64,000 nucleotides of DNA. It comes from Mercenaria mercenaria (Eukaryota; Mollusca; Bivalvia; Venerida; Veneridae). Positions 35,385-46,600 of the stretch are shown one piece after another. The translations under genes were made by a program, and so were the position numbers. Below the pieces are notes generated by a model. That model saw nothing but the letters and a program-made list of their open reading frames with translations, was not told the DNA's origin and searched no databases. Position 1 is the first letter of the stretch. The number at the start of each line of letters is the position of its first letter. The DNA lies in the NCBI RefSeq assembly GCF_021730395.1, contig NC_069378.1:42297001-42361000 (forward strand), written 5' to 3'.

Positions 35385-36099
35385 CACAGTACATATCCAT
35401 ATCGACGCACTCTTTGCGAAATCTGCTATATCGGCGGTTTCTTTGCGTCGGCACCGGCTATATTTTGCTATAAACAGTGCCCAGGTTGGTATGGGAGGCG
35501 AAAAATCGAGCTGCCATTCATGATATAGGTATGCTGCTCAAAAATAAGTAGAGCACGGAACATAAGATTGTCTTTTCTATGTTTTATAGTGTTTACTTTT
35601 TAATTATCAGCGATTTTGCTCGCAACTCGATGAAATTTGTTGATGGTGTACTGACATGGAACACTAGCCCGACTTTTTCCACAGTCTGTAACCACTTTTT
35701 GCTTTGATATCATACATATCAAGCGCACTATTTGTATTCATTTATCAATATTCTTCCAAATAATAAAGATAAATAGGCCGAAATGTAGATTGAATTTTTC
35801 AAAACCACTTTCGGTTTTGTCGTGGCACCGGCGGTCTCTCTGCATACCAGATTTTTTTTATTTTATCTATTTATTTTATTTTTATTTTTTTGATGCACAG
35901 GCAGGCTATCTGCATTACGCACAGAGAGGCTCTAGGCTAATGACTATCTGGAAACATTATAGATTAATTAATTTGGTGTGTTTATCTGACTTTTTATAAC
36001 TGCCAACCTGTTTATAGGAAAGAATCGCCGGTGCCGACGCAAGAAACCGCCGATAAAGCATATTTCGCAAAGAGTCCGCCGACATGGATATGCACCGTG
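35385..36099. mobile_element. 715-bp TIR element, CAC termini, 5-bp target duplication
   Basis: Terminal inverted repeats of about 95 bp begin CACAGTACATATCC on the left and CACGGTGCATATCC on the right (read inward). They share CTCTTTGCGAAAT, TATCGGCGGTTTCTT and GCGTCGGCACCGGC. CAATT flanks the element at 35380-35384 and 36100-36104. No transposase is present. CAC(A/G)GT-type ends with 5-bp duplications are features of Transib and RAG-like transposons, but the AT-rich target is atypical for Transib. Confidence 0.8.
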
Positions 36100-36109
36100 C
36101 AATTGTGTA

Positions 36110-38340
36110 TTAAATTTTAGTAACTATTTGAAATTCAATTCATTTTTATGCAACTTCTGTGGACAAGACATTTTGATTAACGATTTACAACTGATCTCGA
36201 GATCAAAATATATAATTATACATAATGTACAATCACGAATAAGGACGGTCCGACCAAGTACATCAATATGCCTTTAAACTTTAAAATGTTCTTAATAGTT
36301 GGTGTAAATCAGAAGTAATCGGGATTTATAGGATGTTGTCGCATATTTATAGATTCGCCTACTGATAAATGGTACTAATCGCCGCAAACTGATAAAGTTT
36401 CTTCATAATACACATCCACAACAGTGTCGAGTTACGGCGATGAAAAAATCAATAATCTATCGGCTTATCAGTGTCGTTGCAATTCCTTAGTAGTTGCTAT
36501 TTTCACGCAGAATCATGAACACATTTTTTTTGAGCGTATTGAAACTTGTTATTGGATTTCAGAAAAGGTCACATGATCATAACAAGTGTCGGTTTCAGAA
36601 TCGATCACGTGATCAAATAAAGCGTCTTTATTATTCTTACGCTTAAGAAGATCTATTATAATCTGTATTTATAATGCAGTTTAGTTTTCTTCACATACTG
36701 TTGTTAATATAAAATGTGTAGATCTATCTAATCATATCTGGATCAAAAATATAATTGCAAAATGCAATATGAAAGTTATGTTTGGTAAATACTTTGGAAC
36801 TTGTTTTCTGTGTGTTGTCAGGTTGGTCATAAGCTCGACAAGAAAATTGAAAGACGGTTTGTTAAATCTGGGGGCATTGCCCCCAAAAAACATGGTCAAA
36901 AGAAACAAGATATGATAATGACACAGAATAATTTCAAACAGATATGTTAGGATATATCTTTTCAAACGACGTAGCAAATTGATCGGCTGCGAACAAGTAA
37001 AGGGATACCAGTAAAAGTTTAATGGACAGAAACTGATTGGTGAAATATATATTTCCAAACTGGCACATAATGTTATTGTTGTGAAATGTATGATTTCCAT
37101 GCATGAGAATATGTATCGAGTAGATGCTATGCTTTCCCCTTTTTTCATCAAATTACCCCAAAGAGATGGTCTTACGTTTCATTGGACATCTTTCGATAAA
37201 TGCTCGATTCACAATGGAGATCCATGGGATAGCGGTGTCCGCCCAGTATGAATAGGTGTTTACTTGATAACACTTCTTCGCTCTGTATCGTTTGATAAAC
37301 AGCAGGAAATGTAAATGAATACTATTTTGACTTTAAATCAACTGAACATTTCTTCCCTGTCTTGTCCTTGAAGGGGGCTTTTGACTTTTTAAACCAATAT
37401 TCAGACTGACTGATCTGGTATGTAGTCAATACATTTCCACCTCTATTACTGTTTACAATAATTGAGATATAATAAAGGAGTTTGTCATTAAGACAAATGC
37501 AGATGTCGGAAGGATATATTTGTAAAGGTTAATCATGTGCTGAATCGGCACAATAAAGACAATGCATGTTTTAAACGTCTCTTAAAGATCTTAAAATAAA
37601 ATAATAGCCACATAATTACCTTTAATATCGTTTAAGTTATGCATATGCATGATTCGGTATAAAATAAGTTCCTTGTACTTTCAGATATACATATATATCT
37701 TTATACGAAATCAAGACATACCGCTGACAGACTATATATATTTATGTGAGGTAGGTAAAATTAAGCGGTTTTAAAAACTACATAGGCGGGTACAGTTTTT
37801 ATGTACTGAAATATTGTTATGTAAAATGAGTTATCGTAATGTCATATTTGGTTAAATCAAACATTAATTCGCAATCAAAATTTTTGAAACGTTCGAAAAT
37901 ATTAAGTATTTCATTCTTTTCATGCACGAGATAAACTGCTTGCAGTGTTGTATACAAAGACATACACATTATAAAAGAATTCGTTGTTTATTCATTATTC
38001 ACATGGCGATCTAATTAAAATAAGATTTTAAGGTAAATGTCTTCATCATAGAAATTGAATTGTTTTCAATTTCATTTTTACTTGAATAAGTTTTAGTACA
38101 TGTCATAGTTAAAGAATAAATTATTTTCAAAACTGTTGTTATCTTTACATTCACACACTGCGAGTATCCGTTGGCTATAAAACATTACGTTAAAAATTGC
38201 ACGAATAAGCTTGTGATATTTTATCATTCAAATGTTAAAGTAACAGGAGAGTAAATGTAAATTATATTTGAGATATATATATACTGATAGTAAATATATT
38301 GTATCAACATCTATCTGTAAGCATCACATACAAGCACAAA
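36110..38340. other. Long spacer
   Basis: No recognised gene. A 139-codon minus-strand frame at 36732-37151 has no recognisable domain and is hydrophobic in the way AT-rich noise often is. Confidence 0.35.
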
Positions 38341-38342
38341 AT

Positions 38343-38412
38343 GAGCCGCACCATGAGAAAACCAACATAGTGCATTTGCGACCAGCATGGGTCCAGACCA
38401 GCCTGCGAATCC
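38343..38412 (+). mobile_element. Half of a GAGCCGCG MITE
   Basis: It matches the left third of the element at 28894 (GAGCCGCACCATGAGAAAAC through ACCAGCCTGCG) and then stops abruptly against LINE sequence. The right half is missing. Confidence 0.75.
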
Positions 38413-38610
38413 TAGATAACTTAAACTATCTTCGATTTCAATTTCCTGCCCATTGAAAGTCCATCCATTTTTTCTTTTACGAAATACCATAATCATAATT
38501 TTTTCAACAATTTCAGTCAAGCACCATCGTTTACAATAATTCTCTAATTGGTTTAAATGTGACTGTAGGCCGCCGGCTGTTTCGCTTAACAGAATACAAG
38601 TCATTAACGA
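38413..38610 (-). pseudogene. LINE reverse-transcriptase fragment
   Basis: The minus strand reads ILLSETAGGLQSHLNQLENY, then CKRWCL, KIMIMVFRKRKNGW, FNGQEIEIEDSLSYLG. This is the stretch that follows the YADD site in non-LTR reverse transcriptases. The YADD itself is not recognisable. The fragment is cut on its downstream side by the half MITE. About 65 residues remain of a protein normally near 1,000. Confidence 0.8.
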
Positions 38611-38639
38611 TCTTAATGAGATTGATAAATAATTGATCT

Positions 38640-40580
38640 AGCGTTAATCATGAAAATATTTGTATAGCTTTAGTAAAATCACAGGTAATTATAAGTTAAT
38701 CAAGAAATGCAAAGGTTTTAGCTCTAGACATTTAAGAATTTAACTGGAATAACAAATGAAAATCCTGTTCTTTATTTCCTTATGTATATAATGTTTATAT
38801 TACAAGCACGTTATTCTTACTTAACATTTGCTGGTCAAATCAGTTTTAATTATTAATTTGAATTCTTACTTTTGAAATACTTAATCATTTTCTGGTTTTG
38901 AAAATTGAAATAAACTTAAGTAACTGTTGTAATTTCTTTCTGTGATTGTTTTATAACGACGGATAAATTTCAAAAACGTTACGTAAGGCGAGAAAACAAT
39001 ATAAATTTCTTGCATAAAGCTTTATTACTTTATTTCATATTTCCGGATCACAGTGCACGCTAAACTTCAAAAGATTCTTTCACCGCCGATTTTTAAAAAA
39101 AACAGATAGAAGGCTAGGTATTTTCATAAGCATACTAATTGCTGCGAACAATGTGCATATCACGTGAGACTGAGTATATATATTTAACCAAGTGAACTCC
39201 CGATGCAATATTTTTCCCGCGAGTCGAAAATGCAAAATGAAAAATATTTAGTTCTCACGTGCGAAACAATAATATATTCAGTTTATTGCAGGTCTTTTCA
39301 TATTTTCCCAATTTCTAGTTTCGTTCTATTTAGAAATTATTTTACAATAATGTATTAAAAAGATGGCATACAGATATTGAACAAGCAACTTTCTCTTATC
39401 AAGTTGATTCCTCAAGGACAGTAGTCTACTATCCTGTCATCAGCGATAAAAATAAAACAATTAATGTCACTGTAATATATGCTCAATTTCAAAATACAAT
39501 TTCAACACGGATGTAGGAATTAAAATGTCTTTTATGCATTGATAGACGAGAAATTAAATACCACTAAAACAGCATTAATGTGCTTGAAATAACGTAACGT
39601 TGCATAAAATTGAATTGAACAATTATTTATGTGCATAATGAATTACAATGGGGTGGTTGTTATAATTATGGAATGCTTTCCATAGTTCAGCGATCCGGCA
39701 TCCTACTCTAAAATGCAGCATAATGACATGTCGGTTAAGGTACATGTAGTAATGGCAATATAATTGAAACTGTGTCATTATTTGAATGAAGAGTTGATAA
39801 GATAAATGACTGATTTGTGAGTTGTCTTGATTGATATCCCCGTAAAAAGTGTTTTTAAAAAGTATTTTTGCATAAGAAGTACTTTTTACTGGATCCGCCC
39901 AAGTATTATCGGGAGAAAAATCGTGTGCAAACAAGGCAATTCACGTGCTCTAAATACATGATTTTTATTTTTTGAAATGCTTTGTCAGGGATGTATATGT
40001 ATTTCTACGCAGGTTGACACCTGGTATCTGCGTCTTGATTCTTCCACAATAATCTCTTGTAACATAAAAGATGCAATCTAGTCCATAGTACGTTTTGCTG
40101 TATCACTTAAACCCAAACTCACTACCCTTAAAAATGTACGTACTCGCTCCACCCCTTGTTTACACCCCTTTTAGAAGTCGGAGTCGATTAATTTTTTTGT
40201 TGATAACCGTGAATTTATAAGAATTGCGTGTAACTTGTGCAATTGTTTGTTTTTATGAATCATTTTAATGCTCTTTGTAGGTATAAGTCAGAATGCTTTT
40301 ATCTAATTTCGCGAAAAATTCGGATAAAACATTTGAAAGCTTTTCACTACATTCGTACTCATCCGTACTCAAAATGTGTTTGTACTTGAAATAATTCGAT
40401 TGTAAAGTTATTACTTTTGAAACAGTATTCCTGTTTACCAAATTGTTAAGTGATATGCAAAAATATAGGTAATTTTATGTTTGTAATAATGACAGATAAA
40501 AATAATCGGTTGAAAACCTTCATTTCATGCTTTTGGAAGTGTTGATGATTTCTGGGCCCTGGTTATGGATATTTAAAACA
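38640..40580. other. Spacer without recognised features
   Basis: No gene, RNA or element was recognised. Confidence 0.4.
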
Positions 40581-40584
40581 TGTT

Positions 40585-40625
40585 TACCGATTCCAAGAAC
40601 AACAGAATGGTAATTAAAAATGTAC
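40585..40625 (+). pseudogene. Possible exon-2 relic of the cystatin-like family
   Basis: AACAGAATGGTAATTAAA is nearly identical to AACAGAGTGGTAATTAAA in pseudogene D exon 2. Flanks match only weakly and no other exon was found nearby. Confidence 0.35.
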
Positions 40626-40702
40626 CGGAATCGTAAAGTCATCACATATGAAAACAATACATTTAGTTGTCGTGTAATGCTTTTTTATACAATAATAGCG
40701 AC

Positions 40703-40831
40703 AATACACGTTTGTTTTGTGTATTAACGTCTGCAGAAGCCTTTGGGATATGTTTGTGACCTCGAATTTCGGCTTCGGTTACAAACAATCTCGCGGGCTT
40801 CTGCAGACGTTAATACACAAAAACGTGTATT
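40703..40831. repeat. Palindrome with about 45-bp arms
   Basis: TTGTGTATTAACGTCTGCAG...AAGCC and its inverted copy frame a 40-50 bp loop. Confidence 0.8.
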
Positions 40832-40839
40832 ATCCCTAA

Positions 40840-41655
40840 AATTGATTTCAGGTTTGAGATTGAAGGTGTAATCAGACATTTCTGAGAAGATAATCATATA
40901 GTTAACGTTAATTTTAAGGCATTGGACCCGAAATAATATTCAGCATGTATGTATCCTCCAAAGCTACTTGAGCATCCTTCGACCGTAACAGGAAATTGTC
41001 GTTTTCAAAAAGCCGAAAAATGCCGAAATGGCATACATGGAATATATAATCAAACGAAAATTTCCGTTTGTCCAATCGGGTCCCCACTATCTGAAAACAA
41101 TTTTTATTTTGTTCTTCTTTTCGTTTTGCTGTTACTGATTGTCTACTTTACAACTATATATAAACTACACGTCAGAAGTATCATCTTGTAATAGAGAAAA
41201 CAACAAATAAACATGAAATACGTTAATCAAACATCAATTATATTCTTATTCTCGAGTTTGGTTTAGTTTAAAGGTCATGGAGGCTCAGCTAAGTTCTTAA
41301 TAAACACTTACGAAAACCGCTAATTATTATTAATGTTCAGGCAATAGTTATATAGGTACAAATGCTGATTTACTCCCGTTTATTGCATGCTTATTAAGGT
41401 TAACAATGACAGTTATTTTACTAGAACGTTTGTAACACCCCTCGTATTTCCAATCGATTGTGGTTCGACATTTAATTCACGTCAATCTTCCCCTAGACAT
41501 AACTGAGAGATAAAATGGAGCAGACTGATCTTTATGACTTCTACAAATTAGATTGATATAATTCATCATGTTAATATTTGATATAAATACTTACAGCTTC
41601 CAAAATAGTTCTGGCATATCTAATATGATATATGAATACTATTTTACATATAATA
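40840..41655. other. Spacer without recognised features
   Basis: An 80-codon frame at 40949-41191 has a hydrophobic C-terminal stretch (FYFVLLFVLLLLIVYF) but no recognisable family. I do not call it a gene. Confidence 0.3.
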
Positions 41656-41657
41656 GG

Positions 41658-42212
41658 CATAGGAAAAAGAGATCAATATAATTGCACCTTTACTTATCCT
41701 ACCAGGTGTTCTGTATTACAAAAGTGCTTCTACTGTGACATTTGATACAAGCAAAACTGTATTATCTGCACTATAAAATACTTACTGGTATTTCATTTTA
41801 TTATCGGCTTGTTAAAAGTTAATTTTTACCATAAGTAAGTTGACAAAATCATAGGAACCAGTGGTTCAGGGGTAAATCAAACACATAGTAATAAAGCCTA
41901 AACGATTTTGTTGTGCAAAAATGTATAATAGTGTGTCTTAAACCGTTTTCGTTTTCTACTCTATTGTGTAATTGCAAGGGAAGTAAACTAATAAATATCT
42001 CTGCTTTAAAATACTAGCCCAAGGCAAGAGTTGACAGTCTTTGCGGATCACAACTTTGAATTAAATATTAAAATTTCTGTTATTGATATTAGCAAAACTA
42101 TCATACATTGCACATTTGTGAAATCATTTTTGTTAATTTCAAGGACTTGGAAATCAATATCTAGACTTTATTTAATGTATTTCTGTCAATAAAAATGTTA
42201 GGGTCTATCTCT
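41658..42212 (+). repeat. About 555-bp direct repeat, copy 1
   Basis: It begins CATAGGAAAAAGAGATCAAT and ends near AAAATGTTAGGGTC. It matches 43968-44508 at roughly 97 percent by eye, with a short indel near the right end. No coding frame. Confidence 0.9.
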
Positions 42213-42219
42213 ACATATA

Positions 42220-43440
42220 AGGTATACAGACACTAAATAGGCAAATGGCGCGAGAAAATGGTATCGCATAATGGCGGATTCAAATATTTCCCTGTAGGGC
42301 AATTTTCCTTATATTCTTTGCAATTTTTTGCTGAACACATATGACCATATGACAGATCTATGCTTGACATTTCAGAAGCATTTTCATGAAATGATAGCAT
42401 ATCAGAATTTGTCACGGAATCTTAGGTCATACACCACCACTACAATTTGGGATCTCATTTTTAGCTGATTGTTTGACTGAAAATATATTTCATGCATCAA
42501 ACATGACCCTCACTTGTCTTTTGATTTTTATTCATAGCTAATTTAAAATACCGACATTTAAAATGGGCCCTGATGTGTGCTACAGCCATTGTAAATTTGT
42601 CAATTTTATATATAATAAAGAAGGCCAGCTATTTAGTGTGTTCGTGTCTGTATAGCTATTTAATTTGAAACAATGCATGGCAAAAGCGTATTTCAATTAA
42701 TTTTGTTTTTAAAATTGCTTTTTAAAGAATTTTATTTATAAGTAAATGCACAGTAAAATACACTAATTCTATGAGTTCTTAACAGTTTTGTATAAAGCAC
42801 TATTGAAGTGTGTGCATCTTATAGAAATCTCTTAAACGTACGTCATGAAGTAAAATACATTTTTGTATTTGATGGGTATAGAATGACTGTAGCTGTACTT
42901 TAAATTATAGACTCAAAATATCAACCTTGTTAGAACTGATTATGCCTTTTATGTATATGTTTATTTAACGTATTAAAATCAAAATCTGGCGTGGTTTAAA
43001 CAAGCAACCTATTACTTTTTGAAAGTATTTTATTTAACAAAAACACTGAGTTTATAAACAACATTTTTTTTCATTTTTAAAAAAAAGCAATTTTTTCAAA
43101 CATGTTAAATAACATCAGACGTAAAAGTAGATAACATTAGTGTGAACGTAAATGCTATTCCGTATTTGATATCTTGTTAAATACAATTTGATTATGGGTG
43201 TTTTCTCTTCGTTGCATAATGCATTCGCAAATGCAATTTGCGGTGCAGAAATTTTCTAATGCTTTAGGCAGGTTGTCATGCAAGGGGAGGTGAGATATTA
43301 ATTATTTAAATTTATGATTCCTCTTTCAGTTTATTAGTTTGGATATAATGTAAATCCATTTAGTGCTCGTTGCGTTTCCGTACGAAGCATTCACTGTTTA
43401 CAGACATTTGACTTTGTTGAATGCAAAACGTTTTAAGTTT
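42220..43440. other. Spacer upstream of gene E
   Basis: No gene or element was recognised. TTTGACTTTGTTG at about 43408 is shared with the sequence just upstream of gene F and may be promoter-proximal. Confidence 0.4.
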
Positions 43441-43457
43441 GTTACATTGCTTCAATA

Positions 43458-43655
43458 ATGCGTCTGTCTGTTTTAAGGGTACTAGTGTTTAGTAGTGTGG
43501 TGAGTTGTGCCATATGTGTTCATGTTCCATTCGATCTCAAAGGATGGAAGGCAAGGCGATGTGATAACAAGAGAGTAGTTGATTCGATGGTTATTTCTGC
43601 AGAACATCTTGGCGGACAATTTACAAAACCTGTAACTGCGTGGCAGTGGGTTGAA
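43458..43655 (+). CDS. Gene E exon 1
   Basis: This exon has 66 codons ending AWQWVE before GTAAGT. HVPFDL-GWKA and SAEHL are shared with gene F. Confidence 0.75.
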
Positions 43656-46600
43656 GTAAGTGGATATTAGCAAATGTGTTATGAATTTACATACATAAGT
43701 ATAAATGTGTTATGAATTTACATAGATAAGTATAAATGTTTAATAAACTTACATAGACACGTATAAGTACACAATGAATTAAATTTCGTCCATTTAAAGC
43801 CGGATGGGCTTATCAGCATATGGATGAAGAACGTTGATGAGCCCGTCTGGCTCTCAATGGACGGGTCATGTCTTGCTTCGTAACGGATTGATTGTAATAA
43901 GCATCGTTTAAGAGCTGAGAGTTAAGTCTAAAGACATCTATATGTCCTTTCTGCACCAAAACGTAGTCATAGGAAAAAGAGATCAATATAATTGCACCTT
44001 TACTTATCCTACCAGGTGTTCTGTATTACAAAAGTGCTTCTATTGTGACATTTGATACAAGCAAAACTGTATTATCTGCACTATAAAATACTTACTGGTA
44101 TTTCATTTTATTATCGGCTTGTTAAAAGTTAATTTTTACCATAGGTAAGTTGACAAAATCATAGGAACCAGTGGTTCAGGGGTAAATCAAACACATAGTA
44201 ATAAATCCTAAACGATTTTGTTGTGCAAAAATGTATAATATTGTGTCTTAAACCGTTTTCGTTTTCTACTCTATTGTGTAATTGCAAGGGAAGTAAACTA
44301 ATAAATATCTCTGCTTAAAAATATTAGCCCAAGGCAAGAGTTGACATTCTTTGCGGATCACAACTTTGAATTAAATATTAAAATTTCTGTTATTGATATT
44401 AGCAAAACTATCATACATTGCACATTTGTGAAATCATTTTTGTTAATTTCAAGGACTTGGAAATCAATTTCAATGTATTTCTATCAATAAAAATGTTAGG
44501 GTCAATGTCTATAAAACGACCAGGTCCGCTGGTGGTTATAGCTGCTGCTAAGGAAAGGATAGCTCTACTATAAAAACGGGAATGTTGTCATATAATACTC
44601 TGCATTCTGAGACGGAATGAAAATGTTCAAAAACCTTTTATTTATATTCAGTTTGACATTAAACGTATATTTCACAAACCCAGAAAGTAAGAGGATAAGA
44701 AAATAGAAGTGAAATGAAACAACAAAATTCTAAAACTAAAGGTAAAAAAAGGTACGAATGGTTTAATTTGCTCACAACTCCTACGCAATTATTATGTCTG
44801 AAGAACTATCAGTTGTGATAAGAATAGAAACATTAATAAACTATGCATGTGAGTAAGTTTTGTTTTCGAATGACCATATAAAATGCGTTTTAGTTGATGC
44901 AGTTTAAAAGCAATTTGTAAATGAATACTTATAAAGGTATTACATTATGTAGATCTATGCATTGACTTGCACACTTCCTGATGGTCTGAAAATAATTATT
45001 AAAAATGTGAAGGTCGCAACAAAGCTGGCAATTGTTACAGTGCAAAAAAAGAAAGAAATAAATAATCAAGACATTTAGTATTTTTTAATTAATACGTTTA
45101 ACAAAGGAACAACTATTTCATTTCTAAGGAAGAGTTTAGTCCGATTATTTACATCATGTGTATAATGCAAGCAAAGACACGTTGATCGTAAATCTTCTCA
45201 TTTAAGATTTGGTACAGTACTTCATCAGTATTTTACTTAATCTTGCGTGCTCCTTGTATCCAGTACTAACTTATTCTAAGTGAGTAACTGACAATTTATA
45301 GACCATAAGCGGAGGTGTAGAAAGAATGACAAATAATAAGTGGGTAGCGTTACGGATAACATGTTCCTTACTCGGGGTCACACGCGCAGCTGTATAACGA
45401 GCCTTACTCCGACTTCCGGAAGCACATGTTGTATCAATAAATCACAAAATACTAGGAAAAGGAGAGGGACACTGTTAAACCATGGATTTTTTTTCATATG
45501 ACGTATATAGAAAATATAACACAAGAAATGGATAAACTGTTACATGTATTTCATATAAACCACAAAAAGAGAGAATATAGCAAAGTATAGTTTGCTCTGA
45601 TATCCCCTATATATTAACAAGATTTCAGCAGGAGCCGTACGAGGCCGGAAGGTTAAAGTCGCTGATTCACTATCAACTCACAGCTGTAGGTGTAGGGTGT
45701 AGAATTCATTTGAGCCGCGCCATGAGAAAACCAACATAGTGGCTTTGCGACCGCGCAGTCTGGTCAGGATCCATGTTGTTCGCTTTCGAAGCTTAGAGCG
45801 ATTAGAGAAACCGTTAGCGAACAGCATGGATCCCCGCGCAGTCTGGTCTGGATCCATGCTGGTCGCAAGGTCACTATGTTGGTTTTCTCATGGCGCGGCT
45901 CATTTAAGCAATGAGCTGGTGTTCAATAGGTCGGTGGTTCTACTCAGATGCCATACTATGCCTAAAATAATACCAGATGGCCAGCATGAAAAACCGGAAC
46001 GTCACAATATGACACATTATTTAGACGACAAAAATATAACAATAACAAAAAAAAAAATTGCAAGCGGCTAGACACAAAACGTAAAATTATATGACGCCTT
46101 TTTCAATAAATTCTTTTCAAAGTTTTATCAATGACGATATAAAAAAGGAGCATATACATGTAAGAAGCAGCTCATATTTCAAATATAATTTATTATTACA
46201 TACTCGTTTCCATTCCCCATTAAGTTACACTGGTACCGGAAACGTCAATATTTTTCCATACACTGACGCCTGAATTTCATATCGGGTGCTTGACGCAATT
46301 CAGTTCGTGTTGTTGCACTATGTTTTTCTATTTAGTTCAGCATTGTCAATCCTATTCAGGCTATTGAACAAATTAATGATATTTACATAATATTTATACG
46401 TGTAAATGCGTATGTAATAAAAAGGTTATTATCTTTGCATCGGGAAATATGCACTCGTTCTTCCTAAAGTCGCGCAATATTTCCGATGAAGAACTCGTGC
46501 ATATTTCCCGATAGAAAGCTAAAAACTTATAAATATGTAGCTTTTTACAGTTTAGTCACAGTGCCTAAAACACATTTTTTTCACTTCAGCACGTTCCAGA

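Noticed and set aside
45739-46071. 110-codon frame
   Set aside because: It reads through a palindromic MITE and SINE and has no protein similarity that I recognise.
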